Part shown: positions 1 through 10,973 of the stretch, piece after piece
Numbering within the stretch: the first letter of the stretch is position 1
Layout of the letters: the number at the start of each line of letters is the position of its first letter
Source of the DNA: Diphasiastrum complanatum
Lineage: Eukaryota; Streptophyta; Lycopodiopsida; Lycopodiales; Lycopodiaceae
Assembly (NCBI GenBank): GCA_029204225.1
Contig: CM055097.1
Span: forward strand, 74,668,860 to 74,732,859
DNA length: 64,000 nucleotides
Reading direction: 5' to 3'
Notes under the pieces: model-generated
What the model was told of the DNA's origin: nothing
Database searches by the model: none
The model's input: the letters and a program-made list of their open reading frames with translations, nothing else
Program-made: the position numbers and the translations under genes

Positions 1-2250
1 ACACACCCATCATGTCAATCCAAACCAAAGCAAATGCAAACTAGATCCACTATCGTGATGAACAACTCACCCATGATCCATAGCATATTAGGTAGGATAG
101 CTCCAGAACCCTGTACCTTGTACCATTTGATCACCAAGTATCCATTACTTGTTGATAGCTCTCCAAGAATCTGTCCATCTATAGTGCAACTAGACTCCAA
201 CTGGATCTAACAAAAAATTGCATCCTGCTTACCAAATAATGATGGATAGAAACAACATGTGACGCCAACTTGGAGACCACCATGCATATAACCATGCAAC
301 TCACCTGATTACTTGCCAAAGTATCAGCTGTCACTCCCTGAGCAACCATCTCCATCGCTGCTGGCTCACAACCATGGGCATGCTGGATTTACATCACCCT
401 GCAATGCACTCCATGCCCTCAAGATATGTACCACCCTAGGTACACTCCATGCCACCTACCTCCAAGTAGGCTTCACCCGTCCCTAGGTCATCACACATGA
501 TGCACCAGCTGAAGAACATCGTCCATACATCAAATAACATATCATACCTGAGCAACTGTAATATCTCCTTGAGTGCCACCCCAATGGACTCGTCATCCAC
601 ATACTATGCTCACCTGATGTCTCCAATCCTGGTCACCATCTTGCTAGACAAGCCGAACTCCAAAGCATCACCTGCTCCACCTGGCTCATAGCATCTGCTC
701 GCTCTCCTTGGCTATGTGCCACCCGACACCATGTCAACGCAAGCATATCCCTGAGTCACCGCTCATGGGAACCCGAGACCACTGTCTCCCTGATCGTACT
801 AAGGTATATGGCTCTGAGTGACTTCCTCTAGGCTTATCCCTGATCTCACCACTTGAGAATCTGCACCATGGAAATTCCAACAACTGTGCCAAGCCTGGAC
901 TCCTGCAAATACATCCAACTGCATAAAAGCTATAGATAGCTTATCCATGCCCATGATGGTAGATGTCTCCCCATCGATGCCAATGTCCAAAACTGGCCCC
1001 CTGCTGTAATGCCAATATGTATTCCCAAATGAGCACACCATGAAGTCCTCACCATCAGTGTCTTCTGCAGTAGATCGCTAGCAAAACACTCACCACAGTG
1101 TTTGCCCTTCAATCACACCCCGTGCGATCTCCATCAGCTCTCCAACCTAGAGCTAGCTCTCAAAGCTTCACGCTTTGCCCATTTGCATTTGCAGCGTCCT
1201 GATTCCATCATGAATCCCACTTGTAACTCCTGTCCATGCCAATGACTCAAGTCAAATATGAAATAGTTGTCCCCTGATGACCATCCCATGTCATCCTGTA
1301 GTGCCTGTCCTTACCAAATATCCCAATGCCATCCCTGATCACAAAGATCTGAGCATCTACCCTGTAGTGCCCACATGTATTCCCCCAAGCTAGCTCCAAG
1401 CTGCCGCTTGTGAATGGTTCCAAACCACTCCTTGAGAATACATTGAGATGTGAACTCCAAAGCCACTATCAAGTCCCTCACATGACTGCGCATGCCAATA
1501 TCCCTCGAAGTGAACCTGTGAGACCTTCCATGGCCCAAACCAAATGATCTGCACCCTGTCATCACTAGAATTTGCATCCCTGGTGCAATATTGATATTGA
1601 CTTGACATACCCAGAATAGACAGTTGAAGTGTATCTCCTCGATGACAAACTTGATACACTGCTCCACAACTAAAATGGCTTGATCAAAATTGACTTACCG
1701 ATTGCAAAACTGCAAAATCATCACACTGACCACTCACCAAGAGCCTCCAAAGTGTGATTATTGACCCGTTCTTCATCCTCTACGTGTCCCACACATAACT
1801 CATCCAATGCAAGTCCGCTATCTTGCCCAATGGCTTCCAACTGGCACCACCTCACACTTTCATCACCCGTGATCGCCAAAATGTGTGTACCTCCAAGATA
1901 GCCCATATTTCCCTCCGAACGAGAAATTTCCAGGCTACAGATGCATGTGTCAATGCAGCTATCACCTGATTCGACAATGCCACTGTCGATTATGCCTGTG
2001 AGAGCATTCCTCCAAAATGTCACTTGATGTTGGTTGGTTCTAACCCCAAGAGTTGAACCTGATTTTCACCCGTAATCAGCATACCATGCCTACCTCTCAC
2101 CATTGATTGCTTGCCCTCTCAAAATTGTCACCAATGATGAGTAGTCACGCCGCCAAATTGCACTTCCATCGCCAATACTAGCTTTCTCCACACAATTCCA
2201 CTACCATTCACCCCCATACTGCATTTACCACTTCCAAACACCCTGTTATC
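1..2250. other. C-rich, G-poor unassigned region
   Basis: No open frame longer than about 120 codons and no domain that I recognise. In the lines I counted by hand the + strand carries roughly twice as much C as G, and CA/TG dinucleotides are frequent, which fits a methylated and decayed repeat. Short reverse-strand frames exist (for example 1311-1667 and 1721-2023) but contain no known motif. Probably an old transposon body; the assignment is open. Confidence 0.35.
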
Positions 2251-2843
2251 CTATCAGGAATAAGTAATAATGATTTTGAAGTGATAATGCCTCATGTAGC
2301 CCATCACTAGGTCACCCACACTCTGCTCGATGGAATGGTAATGAAAACTCCTCAAAACACCTTTCTCCCTGCTCTGTGACATTGCTCTGTCCACTGGCTC
2401 TGAGTAGCCAGTTTCAAGGGTCATTTTGGCCCAAGGATGGCCAAAACAGGTGCCCTCTAGCTATAGTTAGCCTCAAAACCATTTTTACCTTGCAAAATGA
2501 ACTGGAACTTCATCCTGAAGTTTCTTAGTAAAGAACTAGTAACTTTAAAAATCGGGTCCCTATCAGTATTTCAAAATAAAAATTATTAATGACATTGAAG
2601 GCCAAAATGCTTTTCAATTCCCTATGATTTTTTTTTCTTAGTTGTTTCTGATTATCTAAAATTGTCTATCACACTCACGCATATATCTCCTAAATCTGCA
2701 TGCTTTATTCAATCAAAGTAGAAACTACTCTATTAGTACATAGACCAGAATCAGACACGATTGAAGACACTGATATTATTTTGATTTATTCAAACTTTCA
2801 TCGTGTTCTCTGAAGGAGAATTCTTAGTATTTTTTTTTACAGA
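2251..2843. other. AT-rich spacer, no gene seen
   Basis: No coding signal and no clear repeat boundary. The downstream Copia gag begins abruptly at about 2844, so the 5' breakpoint of that fragment lies at the right edge of this stretch. Confidence 0.4.
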
Positions 2844-4042
2844 GTGCTTACTCTTAGAAGGCAAATCTTTCAAAGTTTGCAAAAGAAGGAAGAAAGTACT
2901 CATGCTTTTGTTTTGAGGGTTAAAGCATTCAATGATGAGTTAGCATGTATTGATGAAAGCATTAAGGAGGTAGAATTTGTTCAAGGTATACTTAATGGCT
3001 TGTTGGATGATCATGCTAATCTTGTTCAAAGTTTTGCTATTCAAAAGACTTTGCCAAATATTGTGGATTTGCAAGAGATCTTGGTGAATGAAGAGTTTAG
3101 GCTTCAAGCAAGAGGTGGATCTACATCGACATCTCATTATGAAGCGGATGCTATGTTCATTAAAGACAAGTTCAAGGGCAAAGGCAAAGGCAAGTGGTCT
3201 AAAGAGCAAGGTCAAGGTGAGACTTCCTCTTTTGGCAAAAAGAAAGATAAGTCTAAGTTGAAATGCTTTTATTGTGGAATCAAAGGGCATTTTGCTAATG
3301 AATGTTTGAAGAAGCAAAGAGATGAAGGTAGAAAGCAAATCGATTTTACTACTAATGACGAGGATCTAGGTGGTGGTGATTCTCTTTTGATGTGTTCTTC
3401 AAGTCCCATATCAAGTGAAGGTGACAAAGATTCATGGTGGATTGATAGTGGAGCTAGTTCACACATGACTAGTCACAAGGAGTTCTTTACTTCTTTGGTC
3501 ACTTATGATGGAGCCAAGAAAGCAATTCACATGGCCAATGGTGGTGAGTGTGTGATTGAAGGTATTGGTTCAATTCCTACTTGTCTCTCTACTAATAGGA
3601 AAGCAAGACTTGATGGTGTTTTTTGCATTCCTTCACTTTCAAAGAATTTGTTAAGTGTTGGTCAAATGATAGAGAAAGGATACATGGTAAGTTTGGTGGT
3701 GATGCTTGTTTCATTACAAAGGAAGAAATCTTGGTTGCTAGGGGCAATAGACAAGGTAGACTTTTCAAGCTTAATGCTTTTGTTATGGCTAACAAAAAGG
3801 ATGGAATGGAAAAGGATATTGGTCTCAACTTTCCAAAGTTTCCTTTGAGCATCAATAAGATTGGTGGATCTTATGCAAAGTCTAAAAAGCTTCCTTATGC
3901 TAGATATAGGTCAAGATCTAATATCCTTCTTGGAGATGTTCATCTTTGTGCTAACTTTGATAGTTATGAGAATAATGATGGTGCTTCAATGGTTCTTCAT
4001 GGCAAGTGCAAGCATGCAAAAGGTAATCATGAGACTTGCTGA
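2844..4042 (+). pseudogene. Ty1/Copia gag-protease remnant, 5' truncated and frameshifted
   Basis: Encodes the C-terminal half of a Copia gag (UBN2 type), a lysine/glycine-rich linker, one CCHC zinc knuckle (CFYCGIKGHFANEC, about residues 146-159 of the open frame) and the aspartic protease start WWIDSGASSHM with an intact DSGA. The GAG-pre-integrase region follows (LSVGQM), but the frame shifts near 3690 and continues in the frame that is open to 4042. Compared with the related copy at 10974-12342, about 100 N-terminal gag residues are missing. In a live element this polyprotein would build the particle and process it. No PBS or 5' LTR is visible just upstream. A dead retrotransposon fragment. 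Confidence 0.88.
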
Positions 4043-4254
4043 AGGAGATAGTCACAAGTCAAGAAGAAGAAAAGCATGTCAGGAGTTCAAAGTAGGATGT
4101 ACTTTGAATGATGTCATTGTGAATGATAGTGAGGAAGAATCATTATCATATGAGTCATTACATAAAAAATTGAGTAGAAGTTCTTGTTTGAAAAAAGAGA
4201 GTACTTCAATAATCCTTATGTTGAAGGTACTAATCATTTTTTTCATGGCTTCTA
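4043..4254 (+). pseudogene. Copia inter-domain remnant (integrase lost)
   Basis: Joins the gag-protease part to the RT-like ORF. It is acidic and Ser-rich (DSEEESLSYESL) and has patches like the segment just before reverse transcriptase in Copia pol (INKESYEG, near 4275). The whole integrase domain expected between protease and RT is absent, so an internal deletion of about 1 kb or more is inferred. Confidence 0.45.
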
Positions 4255-5490
4255 ATGTCTCTTATGATGCAATCATTAACAAGGAGTCTTATGAAGGAAA
4301 GAGCAATGGAAGATTGGTTCATGGATCTCACATCTCTTCATCAACTCAAAGGATTCTATGATTATGGATTGATCACTCATGATCAAGATGGCAAAAGGTT
4401 GATTGGAGAAGACTACATGGAACAAATTGAGAGGCAGTTTCTTCAAGGCAAGGGAGATCTCATTGGTGAGCTTATTGAGGCTTGTTATGGACTCAAGAAG
4501 GCTGGATTTATTAGGTTTGATACTCATCTTCACCTACTCTACTTCATGCTGGATGGAAAATTTAGAATCTATCTTTTGATTTATGATGGTGCCAACAATG
4601 ACATTATTTTCACTAACCTTTGTGAAGATTCGAGATCAAGAATTGATGAGATCTTGTTGGATCTAGATCATATGTTTGAGGAGGAGTATATCCAAAGGGT
4701 CATGTCTGCAGACATTCATATCTTTGATATCTTTGATGATCAAGAGAAAGGTAAGCAAGTGGAAGCGACTCACTTTGCTTTACTCACATGTTTTGGAGAA
4801 TCTTCTTGTGTAGATGATGCTATGCAAGTGCATATTGATTCTCATGGATTTCATGCTGGAAAATCAAGTAGTGGATCTGGAAAACAAAGTCTGTTCAATG
4901 ACTTTGATGGTCAAGCTGATGATCAAGAGGTTGATCTCAAAGGGCTTCAACAACACAAAATGAAAGGCGGCAATTTTGAACTAGTCAAAAGCATCAAAGG
5001 AGAGGTAATTGGAAAAGATGTTATGGATATGTTTTTGCAGCTTATTGAAGACTCAATTAAGGTCAAAGGAGCAGCAAGGAAGTGCTGTTCAAGTTTACTT
5101 TACTTGTTCTATCTCATGTTTGAGCTATTTCATGTGGATGTGTGCAAATTGTCAAGATATGGACAAACTAGCTACATTCTCTTGCAATATCTTATTGTTG
5201 GAGTTGTACTAGCATTCTTGGCTGGTTTTGCTGATGGAAAATCATCTATTGGAGGTTCATTATGTCAGTCATTCATGGCCAAGTCATCAAGTGTTGATGA
5301 TATCTTGTGGCAAGATGGAGATGGAGGCTCATTCATGGAGTTTTATGGTGGAGACATATCAAGAAAGGACAAAGTTGGAGGAGATAAGCAAGCAAATGGT
5401 CATCAATCACATTTATTGTTTGGTTGCTATAATTTTTCAGAAAGTTCAAAGTTTGAGACATGGAGGAATCATTTCATTCACATTCATTAG
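4255..5490 (+). CDS. 411-aa ORF derived from Copia reverse transcriptase, unusual
   Basis: A single frame stays open for 411 codons downstream of a frameshifted Copia gag. Residues 54-145 resemble Copia RT: YMEQ near 54, ACYGLKKAG near 76 (usually LYGLKQAP), and LLIYDGANNDIIFTN near 107, where the catalytic YVDD is broken by inserted residues. Residues 331-353 vaguely recall RNase H. Residues 279-293 and 307-325 are strongly hydrophobic and could be membrane segments. The stretch 170-250 matches nothing I know. The first ATG at 4255 is not supported by a start context. It may be a chance-open, heavily rearranged pseudogene or a chimeric ORF that has been kept open; catalytic RT activity is very unlikely. 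Confidence 0.4.
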   Translation: MSLMMQSLTRSLMKERAMEDWFMDLTSLHQLKGFYDYGLITHDQDGKRLIGEDYMEQIERQFLQGKGDLIGELIEACYGLKKAGFIRFDTHLHLLYFMLDGKFRIYLLIYDGANNDIIFTNLCEDSRSRIDEILLDLDHMFEEEYIQRVMSADIHIFDIFDDQEKGKQVEATHFALLTCFGESSCVDDAMQVHIDSHGFHAGKSSSGSGKQSLFNDFDGQADDQEVDLKGLQQHKMKGGNFELVKSIKGEVIGKDVMDMFLQLIEDSIKVKGAARKCCSSLLYLFYLMFELFHVDVCKLSRYGQTSYILLQYLIVGVVLAFLAGFADGKSSIGGSLCQSFMAKSSSVDDILWQDGDGGSFMEFYGGDISRKDKVGGDKQANGHQSHLLFGCYNFSESSKFETWRNHFIHIH

Positions 5491-6071
5491 AGAAAGTTTG
5501 AGTTCAAAAAGGGCTACATATGAATTCATGCCAATATCTCGTTTGCATTTTGTCACTATTTTCAACCATTATCTTTGAATCATTATAACTATTTAGTAGT
5601 AGCTCAAAAGTATGAGATGTAATATATCATTGGTGCTCTCGTCAGCACTTTTCAGTGCACCAATTCTCGTTGCATTCTGATATGCCAATCAAAAGTTATG
5701 CCGTTTTTAGTGTAGACTCAAAATGTGACTCAAAGAAGTAACGTTAAGTTAAAGCCACTATGTCAAGAAACTATTGGGCCACATGTACAAAAGAAGTGAA
5801 TAAAAGTGAATAAAAAATGAAAAAGGAATCTTGACAAAAGGCCCTTTTTGTGTTTAAACTTCCTCTAATGCTATTTGGTTCTTCATGTTCTAGTTATATC
5901 TTGATGTGTAAAATTGATGTAAGAAATAGTGAGGCATCCAATTTGGACACTATTATCTATATCAATTATAAAAGATACTTTAGAACCTTAGAAAGTATAT
6001 CTATACTTAGTATGAAGATCATTCTAAGATTGGATCAAAGTAGTATGGTTAAAACTATGCCAAAACTAGTT
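5491..6071 (+). other. Copia 3' untranslated-like stretch
   Basis: AT-rich sequence between the RT-derived ORF and a candidate polypurine tract. The short frame 5850-6086 shows no domain. Best read as the 3' internal region of the forward Copia fragment. Confidence 0.35.
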
Positions 6072-6463
6072 GAAGAGAGAGTGTGAGAGATTTCAACTAG
6101 TTTAGTCTAGTTTAGTCATATTTTGTTAAATTGTCAATATGAGGCCAACACTCATTTTAGAGTTAGAAATAAACTTTTTGAAGTTATGTTACTTTAAAAT
6201 ACATTTAATAAACACTTTTTGAAAGTGTGGGAAAGTTGGTAGTCGAGTTTGAGAGAGATTCAAATTTGAATGTTGGGTACTTTAAATCTAGACCCAAAAA
6301 TAGTAGGGTTTACATTTTGGAGGGAAAGACAAGTAGCCAAATAGGGTTTGGACCTACTATATATTGTTGTAACTCGTGGAGAGATATATCTTCTCTCTTC
6401 TCTCTCTCATTTCATCATTATACATGGTCCTTTAGGGTTCTATTACTCATTGGTGCACTCTCA
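6072..6463 (+). mobile_element. Candidate polypurine tract plus LTR
   Basis: The purine run GAAGAGAGAG (6072-6081) is followed at once by TGTGAGAG (6082), the expected PPT/3' LTR arrangement. A matching CTCTCA occurs at 6458-6463, which would give a 382-bp LTR. The 3' boundary is uncertain because the next Copia RT fragment starts by about 6490. No second LTR copy was found to confirm it. Confidence 0.35.
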
Positions 6464-6484
6464 TGATATTATCTTGCAATTCTT

Positions 6485-7561
6485 GTGTGTAGAATCCAAA
6501 TGTATGTCAAGACAACATTTCTTAAGGACAATGTTGAAGAGGAGTTCTACACCTTCCAATTGGAAGGATTCGAAGTCAAAGGCCAAGAGCACAAAGTGTG
6601 CAAGCTGCACAAAAAAATCCACGGTTTGAAACAGGCAGCAAGAACATGGTTCGATAGAATCAACTCTTATCTCATTCAATTGGGATTTGCAACCAATTCA
6701 GCTGAATGTAACGTTTATTCAAAGCATATAGACACCAATTCAGTTCACATAGCTCTTTACGTAGATGATGCGTTTATCTTGTCTAACGACACTTCTCTTC
6801 TACACACTGCTAAGAGTGATTTGTCAAAAAAATTTGACATGACTAATTTAGGAGATGTCCATTCTTTGCTAGAAATTTACATTACTAAAAATAGACTTCA
6901 AAAGAAGATCTATCTTAGTCAGCAGGCATATCTAAAAGGCATTTCAGAAAAAATTCATATGCTTGATTGCAAACCAATTGATACCCCAATGAATCCAAGT
7001 ATAGTATTGACTAAACCTACTTGGGTTGGTTTTGATAGTGAAGTACTCGACATAACAAAGTATCCTTATCATTTACTAATAGGATCTTTGATGTATGCAA
7101 TGCTATGTACTAGATCAGATTTAGCATATACTATTAGCACGTTAAGTCAATTCATGTCTAATCCTAGGATCTCTCATTGGAAAGCATTAAAGAGAGTGAT
7201 GAGATATATTCAAGAAAGTTTAGATTACATTTTATGTTATGATGGAAATGCTATCGACCCACTCATCCTGCGAGACTACTCTGACTCAGATTGGGGAGGA
7301 ACAGTCTCTACCAAAAAATCTACCTTTGGGTTCTGTTTCTATTTGGCCGGAGGACCTATTTTGTGGAACTCAAGAAAGCAAAAATTAGTTGCGCTTTCTT
7401 CGACAGAGGCAGAGTACATCATAGCATGTCAAGCTTCAAAAGAAGCTGTATGGATCAGGTTATTACTTCACGACCTACATTACACTCAGTTCAATGCTAC
7501 CACCATTATGTGTGACAACTTGAGCTGTATTTCACTGTCACTGAACTCGGCTTATGAGTGA
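6485..7561 (+). pseudogene. Ty1/Copia reverse transcriptase-RNase H fragment
   Basis: A 358-codon open frame starting inside Copia RT at IQMYVKTTFLKDN (normally QMDVKTAFLNG). It keeps HGLKQAARTWF, the catalytic ALYVDDAFIL, and the RNase H landmarks DYSDSDWGG and ALSSTEAEYI. It ends early after the CDNLSCISLS region, so the last RNase H helix and the 3' end are lost. The N-terminal RT fingers, integrase and gag are also missing. The open frame and intact YVDD suggest a younger fragment than its neighbours. It lies directly after a candidate LTR, so one element probably inserted into the other. Confidence 0.9.
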
Positions 7562-7729
7562 CAAGCATCTTTGTCAATGATCTGATAAGCACTATCAATC
7601 ATTCATAATAAGCAATCACCATCAGAAGGAGGAAGAACACACAATCACTATATGTCACACTTACTGAAAGAGAGTACAATAAACCCTGAATATATATAGA
7701 GAGAAAACTAGTAGTTGACTATAGACAAA

Positions 7730-8076
7730 GGCTCCATCAAGTATTTTCTCTTGAACAGATTGATAATGTATTTTGATGTGCTTAGTTCGAGCATGTAGAA
7801 CTGGATTTTTGGCAAGGTGAATGCAGCTTTGGTTGTCGCAAGAAATAATAGTCGCATCCATCTATGGTTGACCTAAATCAACAAGAAATCTTTGTAGCCA
7901 TACTACTTCTTGTGTAGCATTGCTGAGTGCACAATATTTTGCTTCCGTTGAAGATAAGACTACTGTAGGTTTCTTTTTGTGGCTCCATGAAGCTGCAGCT
8001 GTACCATAAATAAATGTATGACTACTGGTAGATCTTCTATCATCAATATTACCTGCCCAATTAGCATCTGTGTAAC
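7730..8076 (-). pseudogene. Ty1/Copia RNase H fragment, one in-frame stop
   Basis: Read on the reverse strand: SYTDANWAGNIDDRRSTS, VLSSTEAKYCAL, then an in-frame TAG (reverse complement at about 7862-7864), then CDNQSCIHLAKNPVLH and KHIKIHYQ, the usual C-terminal Copia RNase H order. The upstream (N-terminal) side is cut exactly where the LTR at 8077-8545 begins, so the LTR-bearing element inserted into this RNase H. Confidence 0.88.
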
Positions 8077-8545
8077 TGTTACAACTCCCTAGGTTCATCG
8101 ACTGCCTTGAAGGTTCTGCACACCCCATACCAGTGACGACGCACCATAACCACCCATCCGTAGGGTCACAACTGACCCACCTCCATGCACTGGAGCAATC
8201 GACATAATCATGCTCAGTCAAGCCTCCTATGATAACTAGTGTCCCATACCACCAGCCATCGCACTCGACTCTCCCTAGCACACATCTCCTGGCATGGAGA
8301 TACATCCTGGCTCATGCACGTGCTCTCCATCCACCAACTCCCGGGTAGACTGAGTGAATGGAAAGAGAGAAACCCCACCACAATATAGGCATAGCATAGT
8401 GGGTCCCTTCAAGCACGGTCTTGTCGGCGACACGTGACCACCTAGGATGGTGACGGGTGGCACCCAAACATGTCAAAAACTCCAGTTCTATGTCATGCCC
8501 CTTGTGAGGCCATCATTGAAGGGTGTACCGTTATGGTACATAACA
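8077..8545 (-). mobile_element. 469-bp LTR with TGTTA/TAACA ends
   Basis: Bounded by TGTTA (8077-8081) and TAACA (8541-8545) on the + strand, the 5-bp inverted ends of a typical LTR. It abuts a Copia RNase H on one side. On the other side is a 28-bp poly-C tract that reads as a G-run polypurine tract on the reverse strand. About 177 bp of its 3' part (reverse sense) recur at 9432-9608. Reverse orientation is inferred from the purine tract and from the integrase fragment beyond it. Confidence 0.72.
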
Positions 8546-8546
8546 T

Positions 8547-8574
<28 letters not shown>
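8547..8574 (-). repeat. 28-bp poly-C (poly-G polypurine tract on reverse strand)
   Basis: An uninterrupted run of 28 C. Its place right next to the LTR start fits an expanded polypurine tract. The exact length may be affected by assembly error. Confidence 0.65.
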
Positions 8575-8577
<3 letters not shown>

Positions 8578-8599
8578 AAAAACTTCCTTCTATGGGAAA

Positions 8600-9431
8600 A
8601 AACTAGAGAATCTAAGTCTTAAATAATCCTCCTTCTCATAGGTGTCCTCGTCATCTGACTCATCTTTCTAACGAATCAGATGTTCAGAAATCAAACAATT
8701 TCTCAACTGATGTCGTCAAGTATCCATGATCCTTTCCGGTTCACGGGGTACAAAAGCAGTCAAATTCTCCAATAGAACTAGATCGTCTGTGGGAATCAGA
8801 TCATCTTTCCCACCAAGTCATTCCTTTAAATGACTAACATGGAATACAAGATGAACCTTAGTTTCAACAAGGAGTTCTAGTCTATAAGTAGCCCTACCAA
8901 TCTTGTTAAGAACTTTGAAAGAATCGCTAAAACGTGGAGATAACTTCAGACATTTCTCCGTTCAAAGAAACTCTTAAGGAATGCAACTTTGGTTGACATA
9001 GAACTGGGCTCTATCTTGAGCTTATCTAATGCTTTCCCTAGCCACCTACAACATTTCTTGCAAATCATGCAAGAAATCCGCTGCAGCTTGAACCTTGAGA
9101 CCTTTGAGTCCAACGGAGATAGGGGAACAAGGCTGAAAGCCATACAAGAGCATAAAAGGACTAAAACCAGTGGCAAAATGCTTCATACTATTGTATGCAA
9201 ACTAAACCATTGGGAGATACTTTTTCCAATCTGATTGTCGCCTAGAAACATATTCGCAAAGCATATCTTCCATTGACTGGTTGACACGTTGGGCCTGACC
9301 ATCGATTTCTGGGTGATTCGTAGACGATAGACTTAAAGTAGTTTCCAGTCCTTCAAAGATTGCCTGCCAGAACTTGCTAGTGAACTTGGAATCACGATCA
9401 CTAACGATATCGTTCGGCAAACCATACAACT
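8600..9431 (-). pseudogene. Ty3/Gypsy integrase core and C-terminus, frameshifted
   Basis: Reverse strand. The integrase core begins at LYGLPNDIVSDRDSKFTSKFW, with the second catalytic Asp in VSDRD. TNHPEIDGQAQRVNQ follows; this is the canonical TAYHPQTDGQTERVN block whose Glu is catalytic, and here that position reads Gln-Arg. MLCEYVSRRQSDWKKYLP comes next. The frame then shifts at about 9200 into 8946-9176 and on to a chromodomain-proximal tail with YRLELL- and VSHLK-like patches near 8820-8900. The N-terminal zinc finger and first Asp are missing because the left junction is an LTR end (9432). Confidence 0.85.
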
Positions 9432-9608
9432 TGTTACAACTCTCTAGGATCATATACTGCCTTGAAAGTTCCGCACACCCTATACCAGTGACGACGCACC
9501 ATAACCGCCCATTTGTAGGGTCACAACCGATCCACCCCCATGCACTAGAGCAATCGACATAATCATGTCCGGTCAAGCCTCCTATGATAACTAGCGTCCC
9601 ATACCACA
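9432..9608 (-). mobile_element. Truncated second copy of the 8077-8545 LTR
   Basis: Starts with TGTTACAACTC and tracks 8077-8265 closely by eye (mostly single-base differences). It diverges abruptly after CCCATACCAC. It joins a Gypsy integrase directly, with no PBS or gag between. This is either an internally deleted element (LTR-integrase-LTR) or an independent LTR insertion into the integrase. Confidence 0.75.
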
Positions 9609-9623
9609 TGCCACACCTTGTGC

Positions 9624-10110
9624 TCATTTGCTTTTTGTCCATCTTTGATAATGGAAGCATAAGCTCAACATTTGTTTTTCAATTTGATAACAGAAGCACA
9701 TGAAAGACATTTTAATTCTGCATTCTATTTCCCCATCTGATCTTTTGTCCAAGCCTTCATCCATAAGTTCAGATAATAAACTATCTGATAAATTTTTGCA
9801 AACAAACATCGTTGGGATTTTGTATACATTGACACTTGAAAAGAAATCCACAAATATATTCAAGAAAATAAACCAACTCAATCTGACTGTTTTTGATCCC
9901 GTGCTCATTTTTAATGAATTTGTTACATCATTATATATCTTGGAACAAAATTATTATGAAACTGTAGCATCTGGTGCAATCCATTCATCACTTTCAAAGC
10001 TAGGTAATGGAATTGGTACTATTTGTCCAAAATTTCCTTTTGTATCAGGAATGTACATTGATTCATAAAAAAAAAATTCCACCATCAGCTAGATCTTTTG
10101 CAATTCTACC
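9624..10110 (-). pseudogene. Unrecognised conserved protein domain, copy B (broken)
   Basis: Reverse-strand translation gives GGIFFYESMYIPDTKG, a WIAPDAT block, two adjacent stops near 9955, then TGSKTVRLSW, NIFVDFF, TMFVCKNLS, IECRI and IEKQMLSLCFHYQRW. The same blocks occur in the same order at 46090-46740 on the + strand, at roughly 45% identity by eye, so this is a real protein family and not a chance frame. I do not recognise it; it lacks RT, integrase and protease motifs. It could be an accessory ORF of a retroelement, an old viral relic or a multicopy host gene fragment. Confidence 0.6.
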
Positions 10111-10288
10111 TCGATATTGCAGCTGTCCAATATTGAATAACATCTAACACACTTGCTAAAGATCCACTCGGCTCCCATTCATTTATGTTGGATGGATATA
10201 AATCTGCAAGAGAAAAATGATCAGATTGGCAAGTTTACTATTAGATATTTATGAATGACAAAAATCAAAGTATCAAAAATATCAATAC

Positions 10289-10803
10289 TCACAGTTGCTT
10301 TTTTTGTGATCCCGACGGTTGAATCCTTGCACGTTTATCTCTGAATGCATATATACATGTTGGACTATAGATTTTCCTCCTGATGATGTTCTGAAATCCA
10401 AAATTCTGGCCTTCCAATAAGATCAAAATGATAGTTTTGACCTTTTCCTTTTTCGAAATGCTCCTCTTGATGATGGATGCATCAAAACCCAAGAGTTTTG
10501 AATATTTTCTTGGCACCCATAATCCATTATCATTTGTCTCCTTGAATAGAAGCACAGAGTCGATTGAGGAGCACAGATTACTTGATAACACCATTCGTAA
10601 TTTGCATGCAAAAATCTGAAACAATGAACTATGAATCTGAAAATTTGCGTAGACAAAAAGCCATGAATCTGAGAAAAAGTGTTGGCAAAAAATTGAAACA
10701 GTGATCTATTTGGCGCCACAAATAATTCATTTTCAATATTTTTGGGTCTCTTCGGGCAGTGATGGGCTGGAAGGGCAGGCCTCATCAACCAATAGCATTC
10801 CAC
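10289..10803 (-). other. Possible upstream part of the unknown domain gene
   Basis: Two overlapping reverse frames (10289-10624, 111 codons; 10423-10803, 126 codons) lie just upstream of the unknown domain in the same direction. The first includes LWVPRKYSKLLGFDAS. No counterpart is evident near the copy at 46 kb, so membership is only inferred from position. Confidence 0.25.
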
Positions 10804-10973
10804 ATGCTGCCCGACGAAACATCAATATATTTAAAAAGTTTTTATTTTATTTATATTTGGAAAATTCTACGTTACGTAGAACCCCGAAGCTAAGGTTTCA
10901 ATTGGTCCACATGGCAACGAAAATAAGAAAAAAAAATAAAAAAAACATCTTTTTCAAAGGCCCTCGTTGGGCT

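Noticed and set aside
9624-10110. Endogenous pararetrovirus movement or coat protein
   Set aside because: No specific viral motif could be seen in the translated blocks; left as unknown rather than assigned.
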